64,000 nucleotides of DNA, from contig NZ_JAQRFN010000003.1 in NCBI RefSeq assembly GCF_028598555.1, positions 124,001-188,000 on the forward strand, written 5' to 3'. The stretch's first letter is position 1, and each line of letters starts with the position of its first letter. The translations under genes were made by a program, and so were the position numbers. Shown here in pieces: positions 19,088 to 28,598 of the stretch. The stretch is from Xenorhabdus anantnagensis (lineage in GTDB: Bacteria > Pseudomonadota > Gammaproteobacteria > Enterobacterales > Enterobacteriaceae). The notes below the pieces were generated by a model. That model was not told the origin of the DNA, made no database searches, and saw only the letters and a program-made list of their open reading frames with translations.

Positions 19088-21493
19088 ATGAAATTTCCCT
19101 TTCGCCCTTTATTATTAGCTGCTGCCTTAAGTTGTAGTTTTTCATCCATTGCAGATCCTGCCAATCACCTGCCCCTTATGCCGTGGCCACAGCAAGTTTC
19201 AGTGCAACAGGGACGCCTTTATCATATTGACCGGAAATTAAATATCATCGTCACAGGGGATGATATGCAGGATGCGATATCCCGCTGGCGAAAACGCATT
19301 GAAGCGCAAACTGGCTGGATATTACCATCACCCGAAGCGGCTGTTTCCCCTGTCTCGACGATCAGAATTAATATCGCCAGAAAAACAGCACCGATTCCCC
19401 AGCCCAATAGCGATGAAAGTTATCAGTTGGCCATTAACCCAAACGGTGCCACATTGAAAGCTGCAACTCGCTTTGGTGCCATGCGTGGCATGGAAACCCT
19501 ACTACAGTTACTCCAAAATGATGCCAAGGGGACTTATTTTCCACTGGTCAATATCAGCGATAATCCACGATTTTCATGGCGCGGTGTAATGCTTGATTCA
19601 GCCCGTCATTTCCTGCCCGTTGAGGCGATAAAACGCCAACTGGAGGGTATGGCGGCTGCCAAGATGAATGTCTTTCACTGGCACTTGACTGATGATCAAG
19701 GCTGGCGCTTTGCTTCCGGGCATTACCCCAAACTGCAACAACTTGCCAGCGACGGACAGTTTTACAGCAAGGAACAAATGAGGGATGTCGTTGCCTATGC
19801 GAGTAGTTTAGGTATCCGTGTTGTACCTGAAATTGATTTACCGGGTCATTCCTCCGCCATTGCCGTTGCTTACCCTGAACTGATCAGCGCACGTGAAACT
19901 TACGCAATGCAGCGCACATGGGGAGTTCATAAACCAACACTTGATCCGAGCAATCCTCAAGTGCATCAATTTGCTGATACCTTGATTGGGGAAGTCGCTG
20001 AAATTTTTCCTGATCCCTATATTCACATTGGTGGTGACGAAGTCGATGCTTCCCAATGGCTGGCTTCCAAAAAAATACAGGCATTTATGCAGGAAAAAAG
20101 TTTAAAAGATACACATGCCCTGCACGCTTGGTTCAATCAGGAACTGGAAAAACTCCTTGAAAAGCATGGGCGCAAAATGGTGGGTTGGGATGAGATCTAC
20201 CATCCTTCATTGCCTCGCTCAATCGTCATTCAATCATGGCAAGGGCAAGATTCATTGGGCAAAACAGCCAACGATGGCTATCAAGGGATTTTGTCCACGG
20301 GATTTTACCTCGATCAACCCCAAAGTACCGCCTATCACTATCGCAATGAAGTATTACCACAACCACTCAATATTGATGGCAACGTGAAAGCGGATGAGAC
20401 AGTACAGAGCTGGTCGTTTACGATGCCACGTTTAAAGGGCAGCCCCGTGACGGGCAGTTTTACCCTGATTCAAGACAACAAAAATAATTCGCGTGGTTTT
20501 ATTGATTTCGCAGGAAAATCACGTCGCGCCATTGATAAAATTGTTTGGCGAGGAGATACAGTCAGGTTTACGGTGGATAGCTGGATGGGAGAAACCACGC
20601 CTGTTGTGACGCTCGATCAGAAACGGAAAACGGCTGGCGGTTATATTTTACTGGGCAATGTACGCTATCCGATCACCGGAGAAAAACTGGCAGAGGCTCC
20701 CGCTGGTAAACAACCTGTCGTGCCAGCGAACGATCATCAACAAAATATTCTTGGGGCTGAAGCCGCGTTATGGTCAGAGAATGTCACCACAGAAATGCTG
20801 GATATTAAACTCTGGCCACGCACCTTCGCCATCGCTGAACGGCTCTGGTCTGCCAAAGATGTGACAAACGAGAAGCACATGTATCAGCGTCTGCAAGTCA
20901 TGGATGCATGGACAACGGTATCTGTCGGCTTACAGCAGCAGGCCAATAGCCAGCGTTTGATGACCCGTCTGGCAAACAGCACGAATATTGAGCCATTGCA
21001 GATTTTAGCTGAAGCTGTGGAACCGGCTCAATATTACTCCCGCCATCATGCCAAATTTCAAGCCGGTAATTACCATCAATATGAACCGCTTTACCGTTTT
21101 GCTGACGCGATAGGGCCAGAAAGTCATGTTGTCAGGGAAATGGAGACTTTAGTTAATCGATTATTGAAGAACAAACGGGATTGGCAAGCGGAACAGGTAC
21201 TACGTGATCGGCTGATACGCTGGCGGGATAATCATGATTCCCTGATGAAAATCGTCAATGCGAATTATATGATGCGTGACCTTGTGCCCGTTGCCAATGA
21301 TGTTGGTGAGATTGCTGAACTCGGTTTAGTCATGCTGGATCACCTCAAAGCCGGAAGAACGTTTTCCCCACAACAACGGCAAGATGCCCAGAAGCTACTG
21401 TCACGGGGAGCGCAAATGCGTGATGAAGTGGTGATACGAGCAATATATCCATTGGAACGGATGCTTGATTATTTGAATAATCAGGCTGATTAA
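19088..21493 (+). CDS. Secreted beta-N-acetylhexosaminidase (GH20 chitobiase type)
   Basis: 801-residue enzyme expected to release N-acetylglucosamine from chitobiose and other chitin fragments or glycans. The signal peptide ends about SFSSIA; a GH20b-type N-terminal domain (about 25-150) precedes the TIM barrel, with GVMLDSARHFLP, MNVFHWHLTDDQGWRF, VPEIDLPGHSS and the catalytic pair in HIGGDEV (Asp317, Glu318), then MVGWDE and the tryptophan motif AALWSENV. Between about residues 440 and 540 a beta-rich segment is inserted in the barrel; its role is unknown. The C-terminal ~150 residues are helical. The gene converges on xaxB across a terminator. It suits breakdown of insect cuticle or peritrophic chitin. 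Confidence 0.93.
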   Translation: MKFPFRPLLLAAALSCSFSSIADPANHLPLMPWPQQVSVQQGRLYHIDRKLNIIVTGDDMQDAISRWRKRIEAQTGWILPSPEAAVSPVSTIRINIARKTAPIPQPNSDESYQLAINPNGATLKAATRFGAMRGMETLLQLLQNDAKGTYFPLVNISDNPRFSWRGVMLDSARHFLPVEAIKRQLEGMAAAKMNVFHWHLTDDQGWRFASGHYPKLQQLASDGQFYSKEQMRDVVAYASSLGIRVVPEIDLPGHSSAIAVAYPELISARETYAMQRTWGVHKPTLDPSNPQVHQFADTLIGEVAEIFPDPYIHIGGDEVDASQWLASKKIQAFMQEKSLKDTHALHAWFNQELEKLLEKHGRKMVGWDEIYHPSLPRSIVIQSWQGQDSLGKTANDGYQGILSTGFYLDQPQSTAYHYRNEVLPQPLNIDGNVKADETVQSWSFTMPRLKGSPVTGSFTLIQDNKNNSRGFIDFAGKSRRAIDKIVWRGDTVRFTVDSWMGETTPVVTLDQKRKTAGGYILLGNVRYPITGEKLAEAPAGKQPVVPANDHQQNILGAEAALWSENVTTEMLDIKLWPRTFAIAERLWSAKDVTNEKHMYQRLQVMDAWTTVSVGLQQQANSQRLMTRLANSTNIEPLQILAEAVEPAQYYSRHHAKFQAGNYHQYEPLYRFADAIGPESHVVREMETLVNRLLKNKRDWQAEQVLRDRLIRWRDNHDSLMKIVNANYMMRDLVPVANDVGEIAELGLVMLDHLKAGRTFSPQQRQDAQKLLSRGAQMRDEVVIRAIYPLERMLDYLNNQAD

Positions 21494-21524
21494 AAATAAA
21501 AGTATTTCATCATAATAAGGTTGT

Positions 21525-21569
21525 GAATAATAAATCCGCGAATAATAAAACTACAAATAATAAGGCTGA
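21525..21569. repeat. Imperfect 15-bp repeat, three copies
   Basis: GAATAATAAATCCGC, GAATAATAAAACTAC and AAATAATAAGGCTGA follow each other in tandem with a shared AATAATAA core. They lie after the GH20 stop, just ahead of the terminator. Confidence 0.6.
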
Positions 21570-21588
21570 GAGTATTCTTCTCAGCCTT
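21562..21588. terminator. Bidirectional terminator between GH20 gene and xaxB
   Basis: AAGGCTGAGA pairs with TCTCAGCCTT around a short loop, followed by TTC on the plus strand and ATTATTTG on the minus strand. It separates convergent genes. Confidence 0.8.
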
Positions 21589-21604
21589 TTCATTATCAAT
21601 ATAT

Positions 21605-22657
21605 TTATTTCAACATATTATATTGCGATACCAAATCATCCAAGAAATCTAATTGGTCGTTTATCAGAACCGTTATATTGGCCTGATTAATTTCCTTGCC
21701 TGATAATTTGTGTAATTGATTGGCGAATGAACTCCACGTTTGCTCCAGTTTAACCGCCTCGGAAAGCATAGTGGTGCGTTCTGTATCGATTTGCATCACA
21801 TCTTTTAAACCAGAAAGCCGCTGCTCTGTTTCCCATAATGTGGTTTTCAGTGCATCAGTTTCTTGCATCAACTGCTCAATTTGATCACTGAGTTTCATTC
21901 TGGCATTTGCCAAATCGATATATTTCAACCCTTCAGAAACTTTACCCAATATTTTTCTGGCGATCTCCGCACCTTGTTTAATCGCTTGTTTAATGGCTTC
22001 TTTTTTAGGTTGCGTCAGATCCAAACTGTCGATATCACTGGCGCTTGGGATAAAGTCCTTAAACATGTCTGCGATATTATTTGCGCGAATGACATCTTGG
22101 CTTTCGATAATTTTATCCCGTTCTGCATCCAACTTATTTCTTTTTTCGGCTTTCTTTTCGATATCACTCTGTAATTCTGCTTTTCGTGCTTCCGTTTGCA
22201 CTAAAATATCTTCCAAACGTTCTGCAATCACGATATTACCAATATCTCTAATTTTTTCAGTCAGTTGACTGGCTCTACCGCTGAAATTAACAATCACATG
22301 ATCGATATCTTTCGATAATTTCAGGATCAATTGCTCGCGTTCTTCCAGTAAAGCTTTGCGATCATCATCGCTCAGATCAGCGTCTGCCAAAGCTTCATCG
22401 ATTTGGCGAATAGCATCGAAAGTACTTCCCGCAGTGAGCTGGCTTAGGATTGGTGTTAATTGCGCTAGAGAATCACGTATCATTTCATCGAGGTCGCGGC
22501 TATAAATACCAACTTGTTTAGCTTTCCCACCAATAATTTCAATACCTGATGTTTGTCGTTGCGCCAAAAGCCAAATATTATTTACCGCATGATTAAAATC
22601 TTTAATATTGATTTCTGGATACAGGATTTTTTGTTGTGAGATAATATTTTCAGACAT
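21605..22657 (-). CDS. xaxB: Binary pore-forming toxin subunit XaxB
   Basis: 350 residues (~40 kDa), matching the size of Xenorhabdus nematophila XaxB. With XaxA it forms an alpha-helical two-component pore (the XaxAB/YaxAB group, related in fold to ClyA) that lyses insect haemocytes and other cells. The sequence is almost wholly helical and charged, with long coiled-coil segments (about residues 100-190 and 210-340), no signal peptide and no enzymatic motif, as known for this family. AAGGAA precedes the ATG at 22657. It lies 42 bases after xaxA on the same strand, so the two are an operon. I recognise it by pairing, length and overall sequence; family search would confirm. Confidence 0.9.
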   Translation of the reverse strand: MSENIISQQKILYPEINIKDFNHAVNNIWLLAQRQTSGIEIIGGKAKQVGIYSRDLDEMIRDSLAQLTPILSQLTAGSTFDAIRQIDEALADADLSDDDRKALLEEREQLILKLSKDIDHVIVNFSGRASQLTEKIRDIGNIVIAERLEDILVQTEARKAELQSDIEKKAEKRNKLDAERDKIIESQDVIRANNIADMFKDFIPSASDIDSLDLTQPKKEAIKQAIKQGAEIARKILGKVSEGLKYIDLANARMKLSDQIEQLMQETDALKTTLWETEQRLSGLKDVMQIDTERTTMLSEAVKLEQTWSSFANQLHKLSGKEINQANITVLINDQLDFLDDLVSQYNMLK

Positions 22658-22699
22658 TTTAATATTCCTTTTTATTTTATAAATTATTATAAGCAGAGG

Positions 22700-23914
22700 T
22701 TAGCTATAGAGCTTCCTATATTCTGCCAATGCCTCATCGAAAGTTCTTACTAATTGCGCCGCAGAACCTTTTACTTCTTCCCAAGGACTAATAACTTGCT
22801 TAAACGTTGCTACAAAAGAGGTTAATTTCAATGCATTATTAATTTCAGCAAATTTATCTTTTGAAGTCGTAATTTGCGTTAACATTGTGTTCCACATGAA
22901 ATCCAAGTGGTTTAAAGCAACTTCTGCATCCAGCATACATGTATGAATGCCATAAAAATTCAGGGATAAGTCTTGAATAGCCGTTTGCAAGGCACTTTTA
23001 TCTTTCACTTGATTTTGCAAACCATTGACTTCGTCGATCAGTTCATTTTTTCGTTTACGGGCTTTTTCTGCTTTGTCACCAAAAATACCACCGGTAATCG
23101 CCCAGCCAATGATCCCTCCAGGCATACCAGAAAATGCCAGACTAACGTATTTATCATAGTCTTTCTTGAGTTGTTCTATCTCTTTATTCTTCTCATCAAT
23201 TTTGTTTTGTAATCCTTTGATAGTAGAAGAAAGATGATTATCATCCATTAATTTTTTCTTATTATTAACCTGTGGCTGCAACCCTTGCACAATATTTTCA
23301 TCTGATAATTTCCCGCCAATCAGTGTAATTTTAAAATCGGTTACCGCGTTTTTAACTCGCAGAGTATTTTTCTGCTGTTTTATAATATCTTTTTTCATGC
23401 TTTCAAGGATATTACCCAACTCGACAGCAATTTCTTTATCATCATTGGTATAAGTTATTTCAGCTAATTGCTCATCAGTTAAATCGCCTAACTTTGTCTT
23501 GACGCGTTCAATAATAGGCATTTGGTCAATAACACTGATTATTTCCCCTCCTGTTTCGGTAATTTGTCTACCCGAATTTTCCAGATCGATACTTTGCTGT
23601 TGAACTTTACTTTCCACATCACTCCAGCTAATCGCATGGTCGTGAATGTCTTTAAATAAAGTGGTAATATTAGCAGGTTTCAAACCATCGATATCAATAT
23701 CATTGTAACCGATATATTCCTTTACTCCCTGTAAAGTAATAGGAAGCTCTAAACCATGCTTAACATATAATTTGATACTAATGAGATCTTGTTTAGTAAA
23801 TATACCTCCAGAACGGGCAACTCCTTCTACCTGACTGGTTAATATTTTTAAGGTAACTGAGGGAACTTCTGATACGTTTATTTTATTTTCTACTAAAGAT
23901 TGATTTAATCTCAT
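22700..23914 (-). CDS. xaxA: Binary pore-forming toxin subunit XaxA
   Basis: 404 residues from the ATG at 23914 (or 408 from the ATG at 23926). I prefer 23914 because GGAG lies six bases before it; this GGAG is part of the alternative start codon region. XaxA is the partner that binds and activates XaxB during pore assembly in this toxin group. The protein has long helices, a heptad-rich stretch around residues 225-255 and a Gly-rich hydrophobic segment GGIIGWAITGGIFG near residues 266-279, in keeping with the hydrophobic tongue of ClyA-type toxins. No signal peptide is visible, so release must use another route or lysis. It is first in the xaxAB operon; the ~500-base spacer upstream is AT-rich. 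Confidence 0.9.
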   Translation of the reverse strand: MRLNQSLVENKINVSEVPSVTLKILTSQVEGVARSGGIFTKQDLISIKLYVKHGLELPITLQGVKEYIGYNDIDIDGLKPANITTLFKDIHDHAISWSDVESKVQQQSIDLENSGRQITETGGEIISVIDQMPIIERVKTKLGDLTDEQLAEITYTNDDKEIAVELGNILESMKKDIIKQQKNTLRVKNAVTDFKITLIGGKLSDENIVQGLQPQVNNKKKLMDDNHLSSTIKGLQNKIDEKNKEIEQLKKDYDKYVSLAFSGMPGGIIGWAITGGIFGDKAEKARKRKNELIDEVNGLQNQVKDKSALQTAIQDLSLNFYGIHTCMLDAEVALNHLDFMWNTMLTQITTSKDKFAEINNALKLTSFVATFKQVISPWEEVKGSAAQLVRTFDEALAEYRKLYS

Positions 23915-24399
23915 ATCGTTCTCCATTAATGTTATCAACTTAATTCATACTAATTAAACTTTGTATTTCTCCATCTGAAAACCCTTTTATCTTAATATGA
24001 TTAAAATATGCACATTTACATTAAACCTAATGTAAAAAGGTGATATTTTCATCTGGAAATTTATTTTAATTTGTCTGATTTATTTTGTTTATTTTCATTA
24101 AGCAAGAGCTTCAATAAAATTGAAATATTATTCATTTACTATTTAATTAACTAAAATAATTAGTTTAATAATTCATTATCAATATTTGTTTATAGCATAT
24201 CATATAATATATTTTCACTATTCATGAAAAATTAACCCAGAAGATATCTCCATCAGAAAATAAAATGACAGAAGAATAGTACAAGCTAAAGACAAATATA
24301 ATTATATGCCTACAAATAAATATAGAAAAAACAATCTGGTCATTACTTTTTTTAATACACAAGCCAAACCTGATAGCCGCAAGAATAAACAAAAAAAAT

Positions 24400-24420
24400 A
24401 ATGCCATTATAAATGGCATT
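24400..24420 (-). terminator. Terminator of the PRD regulator gene
   Basis: AATGCCATT pairs with AATGGCATT, followed on the minus strand by ATTTTTTTTG: a strong intrinsic terminator. The spacer 23915-24399 upstream of xaxA otherwise holds only AT-rich sequence. Confidence 0.85.
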
Positions 24421-24453
24421 ATCCTGAAAAATTTACATTTTGGTGAAACATCG

Positions 24454-26367
24454 CTACTGGTATCTATATTTAATTAAAATATTGCGAAACTTTTCAAAAT
24501 CGGTGATTTTATCAAGCATACCACTGACACCATCACGATTGAAGATATCTAACAATGCATCATAACTCTCTGCAAAACATGTTCTGTCTACCCGATTTAT
24601 CGCGATCAAAAACACCACATGGACCCGTGCATCTTTTCCCCAGCGGATGCCTTTAGGGCTTATTATTACTGCTATACAAGTCTTCACTGCATTCATCTTT
24701 ATTGAGTGAGGTAATGCTAAAACGCCAAATGCCGTTGATGATGCATTCTCACGTTCATATACATAGTTGATGAAATCAGCTTCAACATATCCCCTTGTGA
24801 ACATTTTATGACAAACAATTTCGAGTAATTCATCCCGATTGCGAAAATCAGGATTAAACAGAAAAAGCTCAGGATCAAAGAATAAATCCACATTTCGCTT
24901 GAGCGTTGCCCATTTCCGATTTGCATTAACTGTGTCAATTTTATCGATCAGCTCAGAGCGTTTATCCCTCAAGTGGAAGGGAGAGATGTAAACTGTTTCA
25001 TAACAACGTTCTGGAGAAAAATTGATGGTGGTAATCAATAATTCAAACTCTATGCCTTCCAATTCAGAAGGTTGAGAAATTACCTTAATAATATTGATTT
25101 CATCACCAAAATCACGCAATAACTGATGATAGATTTTATTTTCAATTCCCCGATAACCCGGGCACAGAAGCACAGTCCCAACTTTAGTGATATTTCTTTT
25201 CTGTCGCTCAAATTCCGCCCCGACATGTAATGCAATGAAAGAAATTTCATCTTCATTCAATTTATTGCTGAAAAACCTATTTAATTGCAAGGAAATGAAG
25301 ATAGCGATATCAAAGATAATCCTGCATTCCTTTTTGATTATGTCCAACATTGGGTTTCTAGTATAAATATTGTGCTTAAGCCTTGTTTGTAACCCTGATA
25401 AATGTAAAGCCAGTAAAGAAATAAAATCATCGGAATTTAAATTGATCAGATAATGTTCTTGCACGGATTCAGCTATCTGCCGAGTGAATTGATAAAGTTC
25501 AGTGCCAACTAAATCAATAAGTTCATTATCTGTTCTATTAAAGTTAGTGTTGGTTTTCAAAAAAAGGTAGCAAGACCTTCTTTCATTTTCGGGAACAAAT
25601 ATTCCAAAACAGAGTTGAAGATTGTCGCATAATTCATCCGAGATCAATTTTAGGTCGTTATTTTCTATATGCAATGCCTGATTGTCCAAATGCCTGCTCT
25701 TTTTCAGTCTTTCAATAAGTATCAGGAAATGTAAAACAAGGTTGATATATGAAAAATCACTAAGATACAGCTCCGATCTATCAAAGACACCTTTAATTAT
25801 TTCAACGACGTCTTTAACCTGCTTACTTTCAAATATTTTTTCTAGTACTTTTAAATCGATGAAACGATAATTTGTTTGTTCAAAGATTGAGTAAGAAACT
25901 AATTTCCTTAAATCATGCTCAGCGCCCAATATTTCAACATGACTGTTTTTACATAAAAATTTCACATTAAAGCGTTGAAATGATGAGTTCATTTTATATA
26001 TCAATGCTTTTAATGTAGAATCACTTATGCACAAATCATTACTGAGATCATAAAGATTACTGCTTCTCTTAAATAATAAGATCGCTTTTATAACAAAGTG
26101 TGCTCTATCTTGATACGTTTTAGGAAAACTATTTTTCTGAGAATGTAATTGCTTTATTCTATTTCGTGACAATAAATTGTGTGATAAAAAGTATCCCTGC
26201 CGGCTGGAGATAACAATTTTTTGTTCATAGTCTCCATTAATATCTACGACATAGTTTTTTATAGATCTTATTGATACCTGTAAGATTTGGGATAATTTCA
26301 AAGCCGACACCGGAGAATTTTTAGTGAGTAGATAATCTAATAACTCTTTCTGTTTAGCCCTTAGCAT
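24454..26367 (-). CDS. PRD-domain transcriptional activator with PTS EIIB- and EIIA-like domains (LicR/MtlR type)
   Basis: 637-residue regulator. Order of parts: DNA-binding winged helix (residues 1-60, LKLSQILQVSIRSIKNYV), a linker helical domain, two PTS-regulation domains (about 190-400) with candidate phosphohistidines in LALHLSGLQ and IALHVGAEFE, an EIIB-like domain with VLLCPGYRG, and a C-terminal EIIA-like domain with LALPHSIKM. In such proteins HPr and EIIB/EIIA phosphorylate these residues and so signal substrate flux. There is no RNA-binding CAT domain, so it should bind DNA rather than act as an antiterminator. It is divergent from the EIIB gene, and a perfect 28-bp palindrome sits in the 207-base spacer. 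AGGTG precedes the ATG at 26367. Confidence 0.88.
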   Translation of the reverse strand: MLRAKQKELLDYLLTKNSPVSALKLSQILQVSIRSIKNYVVDINGDYEQKIVISSRQGYFLSHNLLSRNRIKQLHSQKNSFPKTYQDRAHFVIKAILLFKRSSNLYDLSNDLCISDSTLKALIYKMNSSFQRFNVKFLCKNSHVEILGAEHDLRKLVSYSIFEQTNYRFIDLKVLEKIFESKQVKDVVEIIKGVFDRSELYLSDFSYINLVLHFLILIERLKKSRHLDNQALHIENNDLKLISDELCDNLQLCFGIFVPENERRSCYLFLKTNTNFNRTDNELIDLVGTELYQFTRQIAESVQEHYLINLNSDDFISLLALHLSGLQTRLKHNIYTRNPMLDIIKKECRIIFDIAIFISLQLNRFFSNKLNEDEISFIALHVGAEFERQKRNITKVGTVLLCPGYRGIENKIYHQLLRDFGDEINIIKVISQPSELEGIEFELLITTINFSPERCYETVYISPFHLRDKRSELIDKIDTVNANRKWATLKRNVDLFFDPELFLFNPDFRNRDELLEIVCHKMFTRGYVEADFINYVYERENASSTAFGVLALPHSIKMNAVKTCIAVIISPKGIRWGKDARVHVVFLIAINRVDRTCFAESYDALLDIFNRDGVSGMLDKITDFEKFRNILIKYRYQ

Positions 26368-26409
26368 AATAACACCTATAAAATTAAAATATAATCAATC
26401 CATGTTACT

Positions 26410-26437
26410 GTTTCTATTTTTATTTAAAAATAGAAAC
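26410..26437. promoter_or_regulatory. Perfect 28-bp palindrome, candidate operator
   Basis: GTTTCTATTTTTA and its exact inverse complement TAAAAATAGAAAC are separated by TT. The site lies in the divergent spacer, 43 bases from the regulator start and 138 from the EIIB start. Position and symmetry suit a binding site for the dimeric PRD regulator; a hairpin role is less likely because no U-run follows. Confidence 0.6.
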
Positions 26438-26574
26438 TTGCCCTCTATGAGTGCAAATCGATATTTGAATATTAAATAGACATGATAGAAAGTATGCTCT
26501 GCATCCAAAAGTAAAAATCCATCATTAACATGAACAATTAACACAATAAATCAACACAATAACAAGAGGTCTAC

Positions 26575-26901
26575 ATGAAGAAAATATTTATTATGTTGTG
26601 CTGTGGTGCCGGTATTTCCAGTGGAATGCTGGCGACCAGAACCCGAAATGCGGCAAAAAATAAGGAGATTCCTGTCACTGTTGAAGCCAGAAGTGAAAGT
26701 GAGGTTGCAGAATATTTTTCCGTTATCGATATTCTATTCCTTGGGCCACACTATGCTTCACAGCAAAAAGAATTCCAGAAACATGCCGGGCGTTATCATA
26801 TTCCGGTCATTGTTGTACCACAAGAAATATATGGAAGATTGGATGGTGAAGCATTACTTGAATTAGCCATAAGAACAGTTACCCACGCCCCTGAAAACTA
26901 A
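26575..26901 (+). CDS. PTS lactose/cellobiose-family EIIB
   Basis: 108-residue cytoplasmic phosphotransfer protein. It takes phosphate from EIIA onto a cysteine and gives it to the sugar bound by EIIC. The active-site loop is LCCGAGISSGML; by alignment with ChbB (LFCSAGMS), Cys10 is the phosphorylated residue, and the adjacent Cys9 is unusual. The central FLGPHYASQ and the YGRLDGEALLE tail match the family. AGAGG lies six bases before the ATG. First gene of a six-gene plus-strand operon; gaps between consecutive genes are 64, 35, 11, 28 and 46 bases. Confidence 0.93.
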   Translation: MKKIFIMLCCGAGISSGMLATRTRNAAKNKEIPVTVEARSESEVAEYFSVIDILFLGPHYASQQKEFQKHAGRYHIPVIVVPQEIYGRLDGEALLELAIRTVTHAPEN

Positions 26902-26965
26902 CTTAATCACCTAAATTAACTTCACCGGGGAATTTTAGAGGAAAATAATTAAAGAGAGACGCAGA

Positions 26966-28210
26966 ATGAAAGCATTTATGTCTTGGTTATCTGATTCATT
27001 TGCACCCGCTATGCAGAATTTTACTAAACGACCTTGGGTAGCTGCAATTTCTGGGGCAATGCAGAAAAATATTCCTTTTATTTTAGCGGGTTCACTTATC
27101 TTTTTTTATAACGTATTTCGTTCTTATTTTTTATTCTTGCCTGATCTTGGCAAAATCGCCAATTATTCCTTCGGAATGCTCGGCTTGATTACTGCTTTTA
27201 TGATTGCTAACCAAATGATGGAGAAACTACATCATTTTCGTTATACGCTCATTGCCGGACTCACTTCGATTTGTGTCTACATGATGTTCATCAAACCCGA
27301 ATTTGTCGATGGCAATATGGTCGTGAGTTTTGATCGCTTTGGCCCTGCGGGGATTTTATTGGGGATTGTCACGGGCTTGTTTGTTTCTTACCTCTTTCAC
27401 TTATATACCAAGACAGGATTTTTGAAAGAGAGTGCTTTACCTGATTTCGTTGTTAGCTGGATACATGCAATTATTCCCATACTGGTTTCCATCAGTTCTG
27501 GAACTTTACTGGTCTTCACCTTTGATATTGATATTTTTTCCAAGTTACTGTCATTCTTTTCACCTATTGCCGCGTTCGGGCAAACCCTGCCCGGGTTTAT
27601 CCTCATGGCGCTAATTCCTGCAATAGCCATGTCCATGGGTATTTCGGTCTGGACATTTACTGGCCTGCAAATGCCAATTTTCATGCTTGGGATTTCTGCC
27701 AATATTGCACAGGTTGCTGCCGGACACCCCCCGACCAATATTGTGACTTATGAAACCATGTTCACCGCAGCTTTAATCACGATGGGAGGAACAGGCGCAA
27801 CTCTTGCCCTCAATATTTTAATGCTATTTTCAAAATCCAGAGAATTGAAAACAACAGGTTATATCTGTATCGGCCCTTCTTGCTTCAATATCAACGAACC
27901 ATTGGTGTTCGGGGCACCAATTGTCCTTAATCCACTACTCATGCTGCCAATGTGGATCAATGCAATCACCAGCCCCATTATTGTATGGATTTTCATGCGC
28001 TCAGATTGGCTGAATATACCCGCGAAAATGATTCAAGTTGGTCAGATACCTGCGCCGTTTTCCAGTGTCATCATTACAGAAGACTGGCGAGCCATCATTT
28101 GCTATGTAGTACTCATGGCCGTTTTCCTCATGACTTGGTATCCCTTCTTTAAGGTTTATGAAAAAAAACGTATTGAGGAAGAAAATGCCAATGCAAGTAC
28201 ACAGAATTAG
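26966..28210 (+). CDS. PTS lactose/cellobiose-family EIIC permease
   Basis: 414-residue inner-membrane permease with about ten hydrophobic segments, the typical EIIC fold (E. coli ChbC is 452). Recognisable parts are the N-terminal AISGAMQKNIPFILAGSL, and the conserved GPSCFNINEPLVFGAPIVLN, where NEP contributes to sugar binding. It would import a disaccharide or aryl-beta-glucoside and pass phosphate to its 6-hydroxyl. Separate EIIB, EIIC and EIIA genes are the cellobiose/chitobiose arrangement. Sugar identity is not set by sequence; the downstream 6-phospho-beta-glucosidase points to a beta-glucoside. The C-terminus ends in a charged tail. Confidence 0.93.
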   Translation: MKAFMSWLSDSFAPAMQNFTKRPWVAAISGAMQKNIPFILAGSLIFFYNVFRSYFLFLPDLGKIANYSFGMLGLITAFMIANQMMEKLHHFRYTLIAGLTSICVYMMFIKPEFVDGNMVVSFDRFGPAGILLGIVTGLFVSYLFHLYTKTGFLKESALPDFVVSWIHAIIPILVSISSGTLLVFTFDIDIFSKLLSFFSPIAAFGQTLPGFILMALIPAIAMSMGISVWTFTGLQMPIFMLGISANIAQVAAGHPPTNIVTYETMFTAALITMGGTGATLALNILMLFSKSRELKTTGYICIGPSCFNINEPLVFGAPIVLNPLLMLPMWINAITSPIIVWIFMRSDWLNIPAKMIQVGQIPAPFSSVIITEDWRAIICYVVLMAVFLMTWYPFFKVYEKKRIEEENANASTQN

Positions 28211-28245
28211 ATTGAATTGTATAACTTTATCAGGAAATTTAAAAA

Positions 28246-28587
28246 ATGAACCGTGAGGACAATATCTTAACTCCCATTGCGCTGGAAATTATTCTCAATG
28301 CAGGTAATGCCAGAGAAAAAAGTGAAGAAGCCATTAAATATGCCCATATTGGTGATTTTAAAAATGCTCATTTATATCTGGATAAAGCCAGAAAAATGAT
28401 GTTATCGGCTCATCACGCACAAACTGAAGTTATTCAAAAAGAGGCTCAAGGCGAAAGTTTTTATTTAGGCCTGTTGTTTATTCATGCTCAAGATACATTA
28501 ATGACAATACGCAGTGAGCTTAATCTGAGAAAAGAAATCATTGGTCTTTATGAATTTATTCACAATATGACCAATAAAAATAAGTAA
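28246..28587 (+). CDS. PTS lactose/cellobiose-family EIIA
   Basis: 113-residue trimeric helical-bundle protein, the usual length for this family (ChbA 116). It receives phosphate from HPr on the histidine in LFIHAQDTLMT (His80), equivalent to His89 of ChbA. The upstream MLSAHHAQTEVI helix is also conserved. AGGAA precedes the ATG. It follows EIIC by 35 bases and is 11 bases from the glycosidase, so translation is probably coupled. Confidence 0.93.
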   Translation: MNREDNILTPIALEIILNAGNAREKSEEAIKYAHIGDFKNAHLYLDKARKMMLSAHHAQTEVIQKEAQGESFYLGLLFIHAQDTLMTIRSELNLRKEIIGLYEFIHNMTNKNK

Positions 28588-28598
28588 AGGAAAATATC

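Noticed and set aside
24222-24419. 65-codon hydrophobic frame on the minus strand
   Set aside because: Its ATG lies inside the terminator hairpin of the regulator gene, there is no ribosome-binding site, and AT-rich DNA easily gives hydrophobic frames.
26401-26440. Palindrome read as a ribonucleic antiterminator (RAT) hairpin
   Set aside because: The regulator has a DNA-binding winged helix and no CAT RNA-binding domain, and no terminator overlaps the palindrome.
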